64,000 nucleotides of DNA from Neurospora tetraspora (GCF_033439725.1 NW_026944389.1:1550001-1614000), one strand, 5' to 3'. Shown: positions 49,090 to 63,540, counted from the first letter of the stretch. Numbers and translations are program-made. The notes: generated by a model not told the origin, from the letters alone.

Positions 49090-51022
49090 CTATAAATAAT
49101 TCTAATACGGATAATAATTAGAATACCGTCCGGTCCGGGCGAATTAATATAATAAAAAATTCTACTTCGAACCTCCTTTTAATTTTCTTTGACAGTATTA
49201 ATTTCGTAATATTATCCTACTTTTATTACCCCCCCTTTTCCTAATATCGCTTAAATAATAATAACTAAGTTAAGAAATATAAGAAAAATTATTGCGAAAA
49301 TATACTAATCGATAAAGGATACCTACTCTATATTAATTATTATGACGTAAAAATAATTATATTATAATTTATCTTTAATAATAATAATAAAATTCCTAAT
49401 TATTATAAGGGAAATAATATATACCCGGTCGTCCGTATTATCCCCGAGCCTATTAACGCTAAATATTAACGAAAAGAATTATTATCGCTCTTTAAAACTT
49501 TGTTACCTAAATAGATTATTATATTTGAATTAAAAGTAAAGGCCCCTTATAAAATCAAAATTATTATTAATATATTAAAATATAATAATATACGTACCTT
49601 AACGTAATATACCGATACAAATATATATACCCTTCGTATTAAAATTTTATTTACCCTTTCTTTATAGAAAAGAATATTCCTCTCCTTATATTAATTTACT
49701 AATTTATATTTAGTAGCAAATATTTTTAATCCTTTTATATATTTAAAAACCTTTTACGAATTCAGTAATAAATTTTAGACCGGCGCAACCTTTAATAATT
49801 AAATTAATATATTAAAAACCATTCTTAAATACTTTTATAATAAATAATACGGGTATATTTTAATAACTATAGTATCATAGGACGAATTAATTTATATCCT
49901 ATATATAATTCGGATTAGGGATTTAAAAAACCTTACCAAACAATAGTAATCGTCGGTATACTAATAGAAAATCTATATAATAACGACATTTTACGTTATA
50001 TATTTAGCGTATTTTAAAACGTTTCGTACCGGAATTAATTAATTTAAAGAATTCTAATATATTTAAAACCTCCGTAATAAATAAAATAAAAAGGGTTATT
50101 AAGGAGGCTTTCCCGCCGATAATTAAGTACGTATAATAATATACTATATTTATATTATTAATCGTTATACTACGAAGATTTACTATTTAGCCGGTTGTAA
50201 TTGTATATAATTCAAAAAAACTATACTTTATTAAATTACTTTTTTTAAACGACCGGCTGGGGATCCTGAACTACGAGGAATATAAAAAATCAATAAACAA
50301 CTTCGCTTGAATTGTTATTAACCGATTATATTTAATAATACAGGATAGCCTTAAAGTTATTAATAACCTTTCGGACCTTGATAAATTTCGGGTATTAATT
50401 TAAAATTTAAACCGCTTAGAAAAATTAATATATAATTTGATTATTTTCTAATAATTAGGTTAGACTTTTCTAGAATTATTAAAGCGGAAGAAACTTACTA
50501 AAAATTAGAAGGACTAACTAATTCGCTAAGGCGCGTAGCAATTTTCCAATTTATATTTTAAAATATTAATTCTAATTTTAAAATCGATACTTAAAGTTTT
50601 ATTTATACAACTTATAACGCTTCTTCGAAACCGCTCCAACTACGTTTACCGGTTTATTATACTAATAGAAGGTAATATACTACTTAATATAAATTAAATA
50701 TATTTTATTTTCTTTAACGAAGGAAATTTAAAATATTATATATAATACGACGAAAATAATAAAATTTAAAAAAAAATTTATATAGCGATTAAAAGAAAAT
50801 ATAACTACTTATTAAGGAAAAACAAAGTACAAAACCGAAATTGGTAATAAAAATATAGACGGGTAAAATCGATATACTAAAGAATAATAAAAGTACGGTT
50901 TTATTATAACCTAATTATAATAATGCAATTACCTATTCAAGAAATAGTACTATAATCGAATTACTAACTAAATATATAATATAATAATTAATTGGAGTCG
51001 CCCCGTTAATAAGAATTAAATA

Positions 51023-51041
51023 TACCCGCCCGAAGCGGGTA
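51023..51041 (+). repeat. Perfect GC-rich hairpin in AT-rich DNA
   Basis: TACCCGC and GCGGGTA pair perfectly (7 bp) around the loop CCGAA. It stands out because compensating bases have survived on both arms in a block where most GC has been lost. Confidence 0.6.
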
Positions 51042-51145
51042 AATCTATAAATTTCGTTACTTTAAAAGGCTAATATAATTAAACAAATCAAGACTTAAAT
51101 AATAAAAGCCGATCCCTATTACTATATTAATTTATTAGTAAACTT

Positions 51146-51274
51146 ATTCAATATTTATTCCTATTCACGCTTCTTTATACTTTCTTTATGAAACAACTAT
51201 TCGAAACTATTATATATTATTAATTCCTATTCCTACCTCCTTAGACTTTCCTTATAGGGAAATAATTTAAAACT
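51146..51274 (+). repeat. Two tandem units of about 63 bp carrying the palindrome motif
   Basis: Each unit has ATTCCTATTC, then CTTTCYTTAT...GAAA, then an AAACTATTA-like stretch. The right unit holds the palindrome TTTCCTTATAGGGAAATAA (about 51247-51265). Confidence 0.55.
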
Positions 51275-53592
51275 ATTACATACTAACCTCGCGGTTTAAA
51301 TATATATATTATTCGCTAACTTAAATAAAGCCTTCTAAAAGCCGCTATATTAACTAACAATATTAGTATTAGAAAAACTATTATATATATAACAGCAATC
51401 TGTATATATATAGATAAAGTTTAAAATAACTATAATAAAAGGATTCCTACTCTAATATACCTATTATTAATTCTAATACTAATTTTATTCATCGTATAAA
51501 CCTTATATAAATATACTATAACGTTTGGTAATATATTAACTTTTAAAAACTTTTATAATTATAGGGTAATTATAAGTATAAGAGACCCGCGGGTACAAAT
51601 AATATTTATTTAAATAAAATTCGACGAATTTATATAAAATATAATTATTAACCGAAACGATATTAAAACGGCGTATATTATTATTTTAATAGCTATCCTA
51701 ACGTACTACCACCGTTAAATAAATAAATATATATAGAAAAATAATAGAAAAATAGAGGATTCGTACGAATTATATAGCGTAATCCCCGTTAATACGTTTA
51801 TTTAATCTAATAAACCTATTAAAAAGACTAAGATTAAAAAAGCTTATATAAGAAATGGTATTACTAAGAAGGGTTTTAAAAAAATTATTATAAAGAAAAG
51901 TATTTTTAAAACCCCTATTCAATTTAGCTTCGAAGAAAATAAAAATATTAATAATAATTTATTAGAAATATGTTTAACCGAAAAGAAAATCGATAAAATA
52001 GGAGATATAAATAAGTAAATTTCCCTATAGAAAAATAACGCGCCGTATCGAAATTATTTTAAATTAACGTATGTAGAAACCTTATTTTAAATAATAGGAT
52101 TAGAGAATAAATCTAATTCCGTCACGAATTATAAATAAATAAAATAGAAGGTAGTAAATTCTACCGGGTCATTTATAATAAAGTATAATTCTTATAAAAC
52201 CGAAATTCCATAATACAGCGGTAGATTAAATTTATGTTTAAATATACTATTATTTTCGTATCAGTAATACCTTTCCTAAATTATATTACTAATTTAAACG
52301 CCTTCGTTAAAATAATTTAGGATAACGCTGGCATTCTTATTATAATCCCCGATATTATAGAGGGATAAATTTTAATACAATTAGAGAATTTTAATTATTC
52401 CCCTAGGACTTCTAATTATTAATTCTATAATAATACTTTATATTGTATATTTATATTTTTACGAGAAATCGAATAGGAATAGGGATTTAAATAGTAGGCC
52501 CTTTTAAATTATATTTCAATTTTTATTATAAATATTAGCGCAATAGTATCGGCGGATGTTATTAATATTATTTCTAATTATAAATATATTTAATTATTCT
52601 ATAGAATAATTATTATAATTATATTACCGAACGGCCTTATAATTTATCCTTCGGCGACTATTTTATTAATAATAATTAAGCGCGTAAAATTCGGGTATTA
52701 ATATCTCGTTAATATAATATCGATTTTAACCGATAGGTTATTAAAATAAATTTACGTCGACGCGGTTATTATAAACGGCGATAGCGACGGCGATAAAGTA
52801 GGCCTAAAGGGATTAAAAATAGCGTATATTCGCGCTATATAATATTTCGCCTAAGATTATTATATTTAAGAATTCCTTGATATTTATAATAAAGTTGTAA
52901 ATATTCCGGTAATATAGAGATAGAACTTCCTAAACTGTAATTTAGAATTCCCTATTAATAATAATATTATTAGCGATAATAATAACGAAATTGCTACGAA
53001 ATTCGGTATAAAAACCGTCAAAATACAAATTAAATAGAATTGTGATAGGGGTTTAATATATACTTTCGTTTAATTTAATTAAGACCCTAATAATTAATTT
53101 TCCGTTAAATTAAAACGAATAGTAGGGTTTAATTATTTAAAATCGCCCCTCTAAACCTAAATTATTTAATAGTATTTCTAATAGAAATTATAGTAAAAGC
53201 GTGTTCTTATTATAATTAATTCCCCTTAAATATAAATATAAATAATATTTTTAGGAAATTTTATAATAGTATTAAATTAATATTTTAATAGAACGTTCGT
53301 AATTATTCTAAAAAAGTATAATTTTAATACCCAATCTATCCGCTCCTAATAATCGTAATTAAAATAGACTATTATTATTATTAATTAGAATTCGCCATAT
53401 ACTGATATTAACATCCTAATCCTAAATTCCAATATTAATATAGTCGGTTTAAATATATATTGATAATATTATATCGGTATCAGTCTCTCCGTTATATAAA
53501 ACGTCCCTATAATTTTATAGTACATTAGCTATTTATTCTATATTAAATAAATAAAATTAATAGAATAGTATTTTCCTACTATTTATAAGATT

Positions 53593-53855
53593 TATTATAG
53601 AGCTAGCCTGTAATGTAGTTACACTATAGTAACTACACATATACTATACCAGAGCTGGTACCATAGCCCAAAGCTATATACGTACGTACTAATTATATAT
53701 TCTAATTACGTACAATCTTACATACGCGCGCACGGACTAGCCTACCTAAGCTTTCGCCTATATAACTAATCCTCTACGCACACTTCCCTTCCTCTCTCTC
53801 GTACAATAACGTATATTTTACCCTACCCCTAACGGTACCCCCTCGCTTTATAATA
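53593..53855 (+). repeat. 5' LTR of the 53.6-61.1 kb gypsy element
   Basis: 263 bp, direct repeat of 60886-61148. Includes a perfect inverted repeat GTAGTTAC...GTAACTAC near 53612-53634 and the block GCGCGCACGGACTAGCCTAC, identical in both copies. Confidence 0.9.
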
Positions 53856-56800
53856 ATTTATTATACTTTACTATTACGTTACGCGTACTTATTTAAGGGA
53901 AGAGTAATTATAATTAATTAATTTTAATTGTTATAACGTCGCTAATTGAATATTATTAATTTGAAATTAAAATTTATTTCTATATAATTAAGACCCTATA
54001 TTATAATCCCAACTTCGAATTAAATAAATTACTAAACCGAATATCGCTATTAAGTAATTTATACTCTCTTTTCCCTTTTACTTACCTAGCATATTAATTT
54101 AATGATTAATATTTAATAATATCGTTTTTTATACTCCTCTAATAACTGATAACTTTCTTACTATTACTATAATTAGCGCCCTCGCTATTCTAAACCTGGT
54201 GAATTAAAAGTATTACTCCAACGTTACTTAAACTTTCGAATGTCTTAATAATTCAATAATTTAAATCGATATTGCTACCGAATACGTATTTAGCCTTACT
54301 TAATTCCCCGCCTTTTAAATAATTTTTAGAGCCCTTAATTACCTTTTCTATAACAATATTATCCCCGCTTATATTTAAATATAAAAAGTATAGGAAGAAT
54401 TCGAAGTATCCGAAATTAAATTTCCTACCGCTTTATATAATATTAAACGTTGTAATAATAATATTGCTATAATTTAAATTTAAACGCTCTTCTATATATA
54501 AAAAGTAATTAAGAATTACGATAAAGCTATTAATGATTTCTATAATAATTACGCCGACGAATTTAAAATTATTTACGATACTTATTTTAATATCGTTAAT
54601 TCCCTTAATAACAATATTATTATATTAAGGTAAAAATTCGCAGACTTTCGCGCTAATTTTAAAAAGGTGTATAAAATATAATACAGTAAGTATTTTAAAT
54701 ATATTAATAATTTCTATTAATAATTTATCGCCGCTTTTAAAGTAAAGCCCATCCTCGAACCCGAAGCCGTTATTCCGCCCCTACCCTCCGAAAATCCTAG
54801 TAACGATAAAGACCCCGAAATAATAATTTCCAATAATAATAATAGTTATAAATTACTATTACGTATTATTATATCTCCTACTTTCGATAATACAAATATT
54901 TTTATTAAATGTATTATTAAATATTATATTTAGTATTTTTATATTAAGTTAATTTAAGTTGAAGAGCCGAAGATCTTTATTATTAAGCGCACTAAATTTT
55001 TATTAATTGCCTACTCTATTAAAAACTTTCCTTTCAATACTATTAAGACCGAGTTTAATAAGGTCCTTATTAACAAGCCCGCTAAATAAAGTACGGCCTT
55101 TAAACTACTTGACGAATTTAATAAAAAGTATAATAACGTTAATATCGTAATATACTTTTATTGCGAATTAAAAGAATTAAAAATAATTAAAGAAATAAAA
55201 TAGTAAAACTTCGAGGAGAAATTTACCTTCCTTATTGATCGTTATAATTTTAATAATAATATAAAGATTTATTGCCTTCGTTATAGAATTAGTAAATCTA
55301 TCCATATTACTTTCGTTTATTAGAGTAATTAGCCTATTAATAATAAATATAAAGAATGATTCATTAAAATTTGTAATTTAATTAAAAACTTAAAGGATAA
55401 AATTTAGCGTAAGAAGAATACTAACCGTTTCTATAAAATTAATACTGCTACTAGCGCTAGTAAGAATACCTCCGCCCCTAAAATTAATATTAATTAAAGT
55501 AGTAACGCTATAGATTTTAACGCTATATGTACTTCTAGTATCTAACTCTCCTATATAATTAATAACAAAGTTTTCGAATTCTATATAAAGAATAGAATAT
55601 ATATTCGCTATAGTAAGAAAGGTTATTTCTCAGCAGAATACTATTTTTATATTAATTTTAAGAAAGAAGTTAAACCTTTTAACCGTAATGAGAATAAGAA
55701 TAAAAATAAAAATAGCGGTAATAATAATAATAATAGTAATAATAATAACAGTAATTAATAACCTACCTAAGGTTAATGTAATTATAGTTAGGAGCGTCCC
55801 TATAACGGCAGCGGTTATTAAATTAATATTATAGGTACTATTCCTTTTATAAGTATACTAACAAGCACTTTAGCTCCCGGTACCCCTGGCCCCGGCGGTT
55901 ATTATTACTTAATTTCTATTTATTAGCTTAGTTTCGTCAGCCCTGTTATAAGCGACGAAAATAGTTCTATTTATAGTTAAGGAAATATATCGCCTCCTAA
56001 TTAAATTGCGCTTAGAAGTATTAATTTATAGAATAAGGAAGAAAATAGGGGTTTATTCTTATATAGTTAAATATTATGAAAATAAATAAATTTTTAATAA
56101 ATAGGTGTTATAAATATTTTAATTTATTGAATCTTTTTATTTACCTATCCTATAGACCGTACAAATTATATTACTCTGCCTTCGTTAATAGCGGTAATAC
56201 CGCTCTTAATTTTATTAACCGTTATTTTATTTATTATTACTAACTTCCTTATTTTAAATTAACGACCTTTAAACTCCTTTATTTTACTAACGGCTATATT
56301 AAAAATAATAGCACCCACTTTTCAAAATTAATGATATAAATAAGCGTTTACTACAAGATTATCGACCTATTTATTTATAATTTAATAAAGGATAACCCGA
56401 TCATCTTAAGCTACCCTTAATTAATTTACTATATTCCCGGTATCGATTAACTTAACGACTCCCTTCGTTTTAACCCCGCCTATAAATACTGCAGCTACTT
56501 CCCTTATAGAGTTCTAATTTACTTTTGTTACGCCTTGCTAATTAAATAATATACTTTTTTAATAGCCCCGAAAATAGTTAGTATACGTCCCGCGTATAGG
56601 AAGCCTTTTTATAAAGAAGTCCCTAATAAAGAAGAATTAGAATCGCTACTGTAATCGGAATCCGTACGTTGCCTTTCTATTTCTACGACCGTAAGGAAGG
56701 CCGTTTATTAACGGTTCAACTATTTTAAAAATCGAATCGCTAACTAATTAAAGATTATACTCCTTAGTAAAACTCTTAACGGCCTAGGCTAGGTATTTAT

Positions 56801-59800
56801 ATTCTCCGCTTTACCCTTAGCCAGACCCTATATATTTCTAATATTTTATTAAATAATTAGAGGGGTTTATATTAATTATACCGATTACCGAATATTAATT
56901 AAATTCTATAATATCTCTAAAAGCCCTATTAACTCTAACGATATTAAGGAATTATTTACTTCGAATTTTAATTAGTTAGCCGAAAAATATAAATTGTAAA
57001 TTATTTATATAATATAAATTAATATGGAGAAAGATATTAAGAGGATAATTAAGGAAGATAAAGTAAAGGAGGAGGGAAGAGCCTTAAACCCTAAAAAGAG
57101 TAGTAACGATTTAATAGAACATATAATTAAGGAAGTATTGGAAGGGAGAGGCTAGAAGTATAAATGATTCTTTAATAGTTATTTTTATTAATAGATCAAT
57201 ATTTTAATTGGTAGAGGAAATAAGGATATACTCCGTATAATGAAGGTAATTAATTTTATTTACTTTATTAGTAAAGAAGAAGATTTTCTCCGCTACGAGG
57301 AAGTTATTAATAATTACTTTATAATTAATGATATTTTTATTAATAAAATTATATCGGAAGATATTACTAAATTTTACAAAAAGGCTAATAAACTTCCTAA
57401 AACCGATTCTTAAATTTAAATTAAACTCCTTAAATAGTACTAGTACTATATTAATACGTTTAAATAGGAAGGTACTGAAGTCCTTCCCTCTTATTTAGTT
57501 TTATAATTTTAAATTTAAATTCCGCCCGGAAATTACGCTGCCCACCTTTCGCAGTCGCGCTTTTAACCCCGACGAATTTAACGTTATTAAAAAATAGATT
57601 AATAACAATTTTAAAAAGAAATTTATTGGGCCCTCCTAATCAGAAATATTGGTATTAGTTTTACTCGTTAAGAAGTCAAGCGGCGGAATATACGTATATA
57701 TTAATTATAGAAATATTAATAATATAATTATTAAATCCCGTTACTCTTTACTATTAATTAAAAAAACCCTTAATATGATTTATTATACGAAGACTTTTAT
57801 TAAATTTAATGTAATTGTAGCTTTTACCCGTATTCGTATTAAATAAAGCTATAAGTAATTAAGTGCTTTTATTATATAGTTTAATTTATTTAAGTCTTTA
57901 GTAGTACCTTTTAGTTTATAAGGCGCTTTAAGGGCTTTCTAGAATTATATTAATAATATCTTCTATAATATCTTTAACGTCTACGTAACCGTTTATTTTA
58001 ATAACATCCTTATTTATTGTAATAATATATAAAATTATAAATGCTATATTAATAATATATTCGATAAATTCCCTAAGGCAAGCCTTAACGTTAATATTAA
58101 TAAGTACGAATTCTATGTAATACGTATAAAGTATTTAAATTTAATTATTACGTTAAGTAGCATTGAGATGGATGTAGAGAAAATTAAAATAGTTACGGAA
58201 TAGTGGGCCCCTAAATCTAAAAAGTCCTTATAATCTTTTTTAGGTTTTACAAACTTTTACTAACGTTTTATAAAAGAATTTTCGACTGTAGCGACCCCAC
58301 CTTATAAATTTACTAAGAAAAATACGATTTAGATTTAAAATAGTAATTATCGGAAAGCTTTTGAATCCTTAAAGAAGGCCTTTATTGAGGGACCCGTATT
58401 GAAGATTTATAATTAGACTAAGAAAATTATTGTCGAAACGGATACTTTTAATTAGGCCGCCGGCGGTACCTTATTATAATATAATAACGATGGCGTCCTT
58501 TACCCCATTGCCTACTTCTCGGCTAAATATACTTCCTAAGAATATAATTACAATGTATATAATAAGGAATTGCTCGCTATTATTAAAGTATTAGGAGAGT
58601 AGAAGTTAGAATTTAAGGGTGCTTAATAGCTTTTCGATATTTTAAGAAATTATAAGAATCTATAGACCTTTATAACTAATAAATAGTTCATTTAGCGCTA
58701 TATATAGTAGTTTTAATTCTTATCCCGTTTTGATTTCCTAATTAAATATATATCGGGTTTTAAGAACCTCCGCCTAAACGCGTTAAGCTGTAAATCAAAC
58801 GACCGTCCCAACGACGCAAAAAACAATAAATTCGTAGTATGTAAACGGGTCCTATTGGACCCTTTATAATTTAAATACGGTTATCTTTCTAAAGAAAACC
58901 CTATTACTAGTTTCTCTCTATACTTATTAAGTATAGACGACTTTAATAATAAATCGACTAATGATTTAATCCGGGTAAATTACGAAACTTCTATTTTCTT
59001 ATAGGAATTAGTCTTTTACTTAATAGACGAAGCAAAGTGCTAGTAGCCGTTAATAATCGGGAAGGTTTTCTATTATACTCTTTTAAAGTACTATGTCGTT
59101 AATAATATTACGAAATAGCGGGATGAAATTATTATCGACCTTTATAATAAAGAATTCTAACTTTAATTAATTAATTATTAATACAATTCCCTAGGCGCGA
59201 GCTACCCTAGCTACAACGTTACTTACGAATTCTTATAATGCGAATTCTATTAGGAGGGTATATACAATAACGTAAGGATCTTCTATAAAGGATGCCTTTC
59301 CTACGTAAAGATTAAATTAATTAAACGAAGCTCCGCTAATTATTTTAAACCCGTAGCCATATCCTTAACGCTATAGAAAGACGTTATAATCGATTACATT
59401 ACCCCGTTACCAAAGAATACTTACTTCGGCCAAACCTTTAAATATATTACCGTTATCGTTAACCGCTTAATTAAAATACGGTAACTATATTCCGACTATA
59501 ACCCTAGAAGCCGAAGAGCTGGTAGACCGCTTTATAGACTATATTTACTTAATTTATAGTTTGCTAAATACTATCCTATCCGATAGAAGTATTTAATTTA
59601 TATTACGTTTCTAATTCACCCTTTATAAAAAATTATTTATTATTTGCAAACTAACGTCCGCTTTCTACCCCCAAGCCAACGTTCAAACCGAACGAATTAA
59701 TGCCGAAATAAAATAATTCTTATAGTTCTATATCAATTAAGTATAAATAAATTGGGCGAAGTAGCTAGCAATCGCGGAATTCGCTAATACTAATACCGTA

Positions 59801-60885
59801 TCGTTATCAACGGGTATTTTCCCTTTCTTTACTAATTATAATTATTACCTGCGGATAAGCACCGAACCTCGCATGCTACCGCCCTCCGATTTATTACTAA
59901 CCTAATTAAAGGAATACTACAAGGCTTTTAAATTGATAGACTATTTCCAAAAGATTTGAAACTTTATAATATAATAAATTCATTATACCTAAAAATAATA
60001 TAAAGATAACGCTAATAAAAAATGCGTCGATTCCCCTAAATACCATCCTAGCAATATAATTTTATTAAATACAATAAATTTCGCTAACGGCCGCTTACAC
60101 TTAAAATTTTACCTTTAATAGGAAAGACCCTTTAAAGTTATTCGAACCGAATCTTATACGATTTATTTCGCCCTACTAATTAATATAAAGTATTTGTTAA
60201 CTTTCTACGTTTCTATAGTACAATTATAATTCGGCAAAGGATTGCTAGGATAAAGTACGTTATTGGACGTAAAGGTAAGTAACGGCCGCATTATAATTCG
60301 GACGGATAATTAAAAGGAATATAAAGAATAAATTTTCGAAAAGTTTATTAACTATGTTCAATTAAGCGGTAATTTATATTAGTATTACTATATTAAATAA
60401 AAGATTAGGAACCCAACCTAGGAACCTGTTAATAATATCATCGATTACGAATACCGCTTATAATAATTCTATCGCGAGAACCCGGACAAGCCGGTCCCCC
60501 TAGAAGTCTAAAGCCTTCTATATTACCTAACTTCCAATTCTCTTACTACCCCGACTTTCTAGCGCCCGCCCCCGCTCCCGGGCCTCCGCGCTAACGTTCC
60601 GCCTACCTCTAACGAAAGACTACCTTAATTATCGATATAACAAAACTACTCCCAAACTCGGTTACAACGGTTAAAACGGATATAACATTTAGTAAAGAAG
60701 TAGAAAATAAATTATATTTAATATTTAAATAAATCATACAGCAATTAATAGATATATAGTTAGGAATATTGCCCCTAATATAGTTCGTAAATTATAATAA
60801 AATATTAGATTTAAAGCGATGAATTTATTATTATACGTATATATAGATTTTCTTAGTTCTATAAATTTCTTTTAAGGGGGAATAG

Positions 60886-61148
60886 TATCATAGGGCTAGC
60901 CTGTGATGTAGTTGCACTGCATTGACTACACATATACTATACCAGAATTAGTACTATAGCCTAGAACTATATACGTACGCACTAGTTATATATTCTAATT
61001 ACGTATAGTCTTACGTACGCGCGCACGGACTAGCCTACCTAGGCTCTCGCCTATATAGCCAATCCTCCACGCACACTTCACTTCCTCTCCCTCGTACAAT
61101 AACGCATATCTTACCCTACTCTCAACGGTACCCCCTCGCCCCGTAATA
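60886..61148 (+). repeat. 3' LTR of the 53.6-61.1 kb gypsy element
   Basis: 263 bp, direct repeat of 53593-53855, preceded by a polypurine tract and followed by AGATT. It is visibly less AT-rich than the 5' copy. Confidence 0.9.
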
Positions 61149-61200
61149 AGATTATTAATTACTAATAAAAAGAACGTATTATATATAAGGTTAATATTTC

Positions 61201-61220
61201 TTTCCCTATAGAGAAATGAT
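61201..61220 (+). repeat. CTATAG-centred palindrome
   Basis: TTTCCCTATAGAGAAATGAT, about 50 bp outside the right LTR of the gypsy element. Same motif as at 44.6, 48.9, 51.2, 52.0 and 63.5-63.9 kb. Confidence 0.6.
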
Positions 61221-62118
61221 ACAATTACTTATTAATATATTCTAATAAGTATATTCCCTATAATTAGAAATCAGGATTTAACACGTTAAGAATTCGTATT
61301 TATAAACTATTTTAACATACGAAATTATTAAGGCGTCGATATCCTATAAATTTAATAAGTATTTATAAGTAGCCTCCCTTCCTTAAAACGTAAATCATTA
61401 TTATATTACCCGTACTATCCGAATTAAAAACTTATATTCGTTTATTATTTCCTTATATACCCGGGACCCTTACACAGTTAAGGCCAGTTTAATTTATAAA
61501 CATCTTTTAGAAATATTTTTTATTTTTAGCCTAATATTCATTGAATTTTATTTCCGCAACTAACCTAATACAATCTTAACGCTAAAATAATTAATCGAAA
61601 TCACTTAATGATCGGTCGGCTAAATCGGTTTTACTTAATAATTTATTAAATATATTATATAATACTAATAGTCATAAGAGGAGAGGAAATTATTCTTAAT
61701 CAGTCTAACGAATATTCCGATCGGAATAGCGAAGGATAACGTTTATAAACGTCTCGTTATTTAAATTAAATTCGTAAACGAAATTAGTTACATTAATATT
61801 AAAACTAAAAATAATAAATAATTAAATACTTTACGAAGTAGCGATAGTAAATTAGTAATTCGGTACTTAGCCCTAACGACGCTATTAAAATTTTAACCTT
61901 TACTTTTTAAATATAATATTAACGGGGGCAAAAGTTTATTCGCACTAATTTTCAAGCGGCGCCGTTTAGGCGCCGACGGCGCTTTTAATACACTTAACGG
62001 GTAAAACCTAGAATTAATAAAAATTTTTATAGAGAAAAAAAGTAATTATTCTAATTTACCTTCGTTATTTACGAATTTATATAGACCATATTAAATTAAC
62101 AGGTAATTTATTTCTATT

Positions 62119-62217
62119 AAGAATACAGTAATTATAAATACTAATTTTATTAAGAGTACAGCAATTATAAATACTAATTTTACTATAAAGAAGGTAATTA
62201 TAAATATTAATCTTATA
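62119..62217 (+). repeat. Tandem repeat, three 33-bp units
   Basis: Units start at 62119, 62152 and 62185 and share GTAATTATAAATACTAAT-type sequence. The first two are nearly identical, the third more diverged. Confidence 0.75.
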
Positions 62218-62370
62218 GAAATAGATTTTTTTACGGAAAAAAAAAGTAATTACCCTAACTTACCTTCGTTACTTATAAGCCTACTCGGGCAACCCTAAAC
62301 TAATAAGTAAACTCTTTTAATTAAATTCGAAATAGCCGAAGAGGCTTATTTTATTCCTAAAGAAGAGGCC

Positions 62371-62625
62371 CGTTTTATTATTTAAGTAATTAAAAAAATA
62401 TTCGTCTTATTATTAAAGTAGCCGAAGAAAATACTCGTTTTACTATTAAAGTAGCCGAAGAATAAGAAAGGGCCCGTTTTACTATTAAAGTAACCGAAGA
62501 AAATATTCGTTTTACTATTAAAGTAACTAAGGAATAAGAAAATGCCTATTTTATTATTAAAGTAGCTGAAGAATGAAAAAAGGCCCGTTTTATTATTAAG
62601 GTAGTCGAAGAATAGGAAAATAATT
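62371..62625 (+). repeat. Coding-type minisatellite, about seven units of 33 or 39 bp
   Basis: Units start near 62371, 62403, 62436, 62475, 62508, 62546 and 62585. The shared core, CGTTTTACTATTAAAGTAGC and a following GAAGAA, reads RFTIKVAEE-like on the plus strand. Period lengths are multiples of three, so it probably descends from a protein with an 11/13-residue repeat. Stops now interrupt the plus-strand frame, and the open minus-strand frame (82 aa) is a by-product of the repeat. Confidence 0.7.
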
Positions 62626-63540
62626 TGCAAGTTTTGCCGAATACCCTCGTATATAATTAAAGTAATTATTTCGATTAAATAAAGTTCTTCGTATTTACTA
62701 GCCTTTTAATAAAAACTCTTCGCGTAATTATAATTAAAATTACTAAATTTAATATTAATAGGACAACGACTATAAAATTCGTATAATAGGAATTCGACAT
62801 TATTATTTTATTAAAGAATTATACGGCCTATAAGGACGATAAATAGAAGAAATATAAGGTTAATAGCCCTTCGTATAATATAGTAAAATATTTTAGGGCC
62901 GAAAGGGATTATATCTAAACGTATAAAATACTTAGTAAGGAGCTTTAAAAAAGTATTTATAAATTTAACATAATTTATTTAATAGTTACTATTATATTGT
63001 TCATTTAATTAAATATAAAAGATTATATTATAAATAAGTACGAGACTTTTTTAAATTATTAAAAGAGTTATAATAATAGCCCGGTTTAGTAGGTAGGATT
63101 AGTTTTTCTAACCTTCATTTACTTTTTACTTTTACTATTTGATTAGTCGGTTGTAAATAGTAGTTATAATTTTTATAAGGGCTATTCGTTCGGGGTTCTA
63201 ACGATAATATTGGATAAGGGATATATTTGTTTACTTTTAATACTCAGGTTTCTATATTATTTTTGATATTAGTAGTAATAATTTTTTATATTATTTCTAC
63301 GTAGGTAAGGCCTTTATAATTTTTTTCTCTATTTATATTTTATATTGTAATTTTATTTATATGATTAATAACGGAGGGTTATATATAATAATTCTAACGC
63401 TATTTTATATTTTACCGTCGTATATCATACTATTTATTTAACTTTATAACATTATCTACAAGTATTATAATTAATAATGAATCGGTTATAATAATAATTA
63501 ATATTAACGGAGCCTATATTAATAATACCCGATTTATTCT

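Larger units (their letters stand above)
44521..53587. repeat. RIP-degraded AT-rich repeat block, left part (9 kb)
   Basis: Extremely AT-rich, TpA-rich and poor in CpA and TpG, with only short open frames. It must derive from former repeats, but no element with paired ends could be delimited here. Weak protein-like traces occur, including a start-like stretch near 44.81 kb and a possible transposase-like trace near 46.9-47.3 kb, too faint to name. Contains the short repeats listed separately (palindromes, C-tract, tandem duplications). Confidence 0.7.
53588..61153 (+). mobile_element. Ty3/gypsy LTR retrotransposon (chromovirus-like), RIP-degraded fossil
   Basis: LTRs of 263 bp at 53593-53855 and 60886-61148, with a perfect target duplication AGATT (53588-53592 and 61149-61153). 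The element is 7,556 bp. A polypurine tract (AAGGGGGAATAG) precedes the right LTR, so it reads on the plus strand. Order of degenerate parts: gag-like with a Cys-rich knuckle trace near 55.6 kb, reverse transcriptase at about 57.6-58.1 kb (gypsy block order with VKK, a DYR-type block and a PLP-type block in a short open stretch at 57649-57846), RNase H about 58.4-58.7 kb, integrase about 59.1-60.0 kb, and a chromodomain-like tail near 60.4 kb (WEP, then REN-PDKPVPLE). The coding region is broken beyond counting. The LTRs differ almost only by transitions. Confidence 0.9.

Noticed and set aside
44521-53587. A fourth LTR element
   Set aside because: No pair of long direct repeats with a matching target duplication could be found in this stretch.
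62119-62625. Possible CRISPR-like array
   Set aside because: Units are contiguous tandem repeats without unique spacers, in a eukaryotic context.
62382-62630. 82-aa minus-strand frame with repeated FGYFNSKT units
   Set aside because: Reverse reading of the minisatellite; apparent protein repeat is a by-product of the DNA repeat.
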